A DNA stretch of 64,000 nucleotides from the NCBI GenBank assembly GCA_037893225.1, contig JAZGUH010000087.1:186001-250000 (forward strand). The letters are read 5' to 3'. The stretch's first letter is position 1. Each line of letters begins with the position of its first letter. Origin of the DNA: Hippasteria phrygiana. Taxonomy: Eukaryota > Echinodermata > Asteroidea > Valvatida > Goniasteridae. Under the pieces are notes generated by a model. It ran no database searches. It saw only the letters and a list, made by a program, of their open reading frames with translations, and was not told where the DNA came from. A program made the translations under genes and the position numbers. Shown one piece after another: positions 63,967-64,000 of this stretch.

Positions 63967-64000
63967 GGAGAAAATTCAAACCTCGCAATGTTTATTTTCT
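63967..64000 (+). repeat. Partial monomer at the window edge
   Basis: The last 34 bases (p1-p34) begin GGAGAAAATT and have p27 T. The array evidently continues beyond the window on this side, and base 1 is itself the first base of a monomer under the phase chosen, so neither array edge is visible. Confidence 0.95.

Larger units (their letters stand above)
1..64000 (+). repeat. Tandem satellite DNA array, 232-bp monomer, fills the window
   Basis: The segment beginning GGAGAAAATTCAAACCTCGC recurs every 232 or 231 bases from base 1 to base 63967, always in the same orientation. That gives 276 complete monomers plus a 34-base partial one. Sixty monomers lack one G in TATGGACT (reading TATGACT) and six others have GGG for GGGG before TATGG; together these account exactly for the 66-base deficit from 276x232. 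Monomers differ at a handful to about a dozen sites, so they look roughly 95-99% identical by eye. Nothing interrupts the array: no transposon, spacer or inversion. Such arrays are typical of eukaryotic centromeric, pericentromeric or subtelomeric heterochromatin; that location is inferred, not shown. The family is not one I recognise. Strand is by convention only. Confidence 0.98.

Noticed and set aside
1..64000. CRISPR array
   Set aside because: There is no alternation of short repeats with unique spacers; the entire unit of 232 bp is repeated.
1..64000. CENP-B box
   Set aside because: I looked for the core pattern TTCG....A..CGGG on both strands of the monomer and found no acceptable match.
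1..64000. Assembly artefact producing the whole repeated array
   Set aside because: A collapsed or looped assembly would give identical copies. Here the units differ by private substitutions arranged in consistent higher-order patterns, as expected for a genuine array. Individual near-perfect duplications still deserve read-level checking.

Overview
The whole 64,000-base window is one uninterrupted head-to-tail satellite DNA array. The repeat unit is 232 bp (about 37.5% G+C, counted on the first unit). Taking p1 as the first base of GGAGAAAATT, complete monomers run from base 1 to 63966, and a 34-base partial monomer fills 63967-64000. By arithmetic and by direct tally there are 276 complete monomers: 210 of 232 bp and 66 of 231 bp (210x232 + 66x231 = 63,966). 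I see no gene, RNA gene, transposon, microsatellite, inversion or unique spacer on either strand. An array this long and this uniform, with layered higher-order repeats (HORs), points to constitutive heterochromatin of a eukaryotic chromosome (centromeric, pericentromeric or subtelomeric) read through by a long-read assembly. I do not recognise the monomer family and cannot name the species.

The open frames on the plus strand (mostly 87, 113 or 120 codons) are by-products of the repeat. Nearly all the long ones begin at TTG rather than ATG, they recur at every monomer, and 232 = 1 mod 3, so the frame shifts at each unit. I annotate no CDS.

Layout by diagnostic sites. (1) 1-3248: strict 464-bp dimers, 7 pairs, marked by A at p39 (TTCCAG) in every other monomer; this allele is absent from the rest of the window. 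(2) 3249-15763: a second domain with its own alleles (A at p97, A at p150, G at p199, and a CCCCAGGGTATGACT deletion type), built from 926-, 928-, 1160-, 1391- and 1622-bp units. (3) 15764-26421: a composite HOR in which an octamer (A-B-C-D-E-F-G-H, 1854 bp) alternates with a hexamer (A-B-C-D'-I-H', 1390 bp), giving a 3244-bp period with visible one-monomer losses and a local tetramer duplication. (4) 26422-64000: a mosaic of the same classes reshuffled with domain-2 types, in tandem duplications of 1389, 3243, 2318, 2549, 1854, 1622, 926, 2318/2319 and 2781 bp, plus a block re-used 10,197 bp away.

There are no genes to work together. The biology visible here is the record of repeated unequal exchange and amplification: shared private substitutions identify which blocks are copies of which, several junctions can be placed within a single monomer, and sequence conservation inside the monomer is uneven. 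Class letters used below: A (p27 A, p54 A, p58 G, p84 A, p226 C); B (p84 C, p150 G, p168 G, p171 T); C (p54 G, p84 A, p226 C); D (p84 C, p150 T, p226 A); D' (as D but p150 G, p171 T, p203 C); E (231 bp, CGCCAGGG type); F (p27 A, p58 A, p84 C); G (p142 C); H (231 bp, GGGGTATGACT type); I (231 bp, three-G type).
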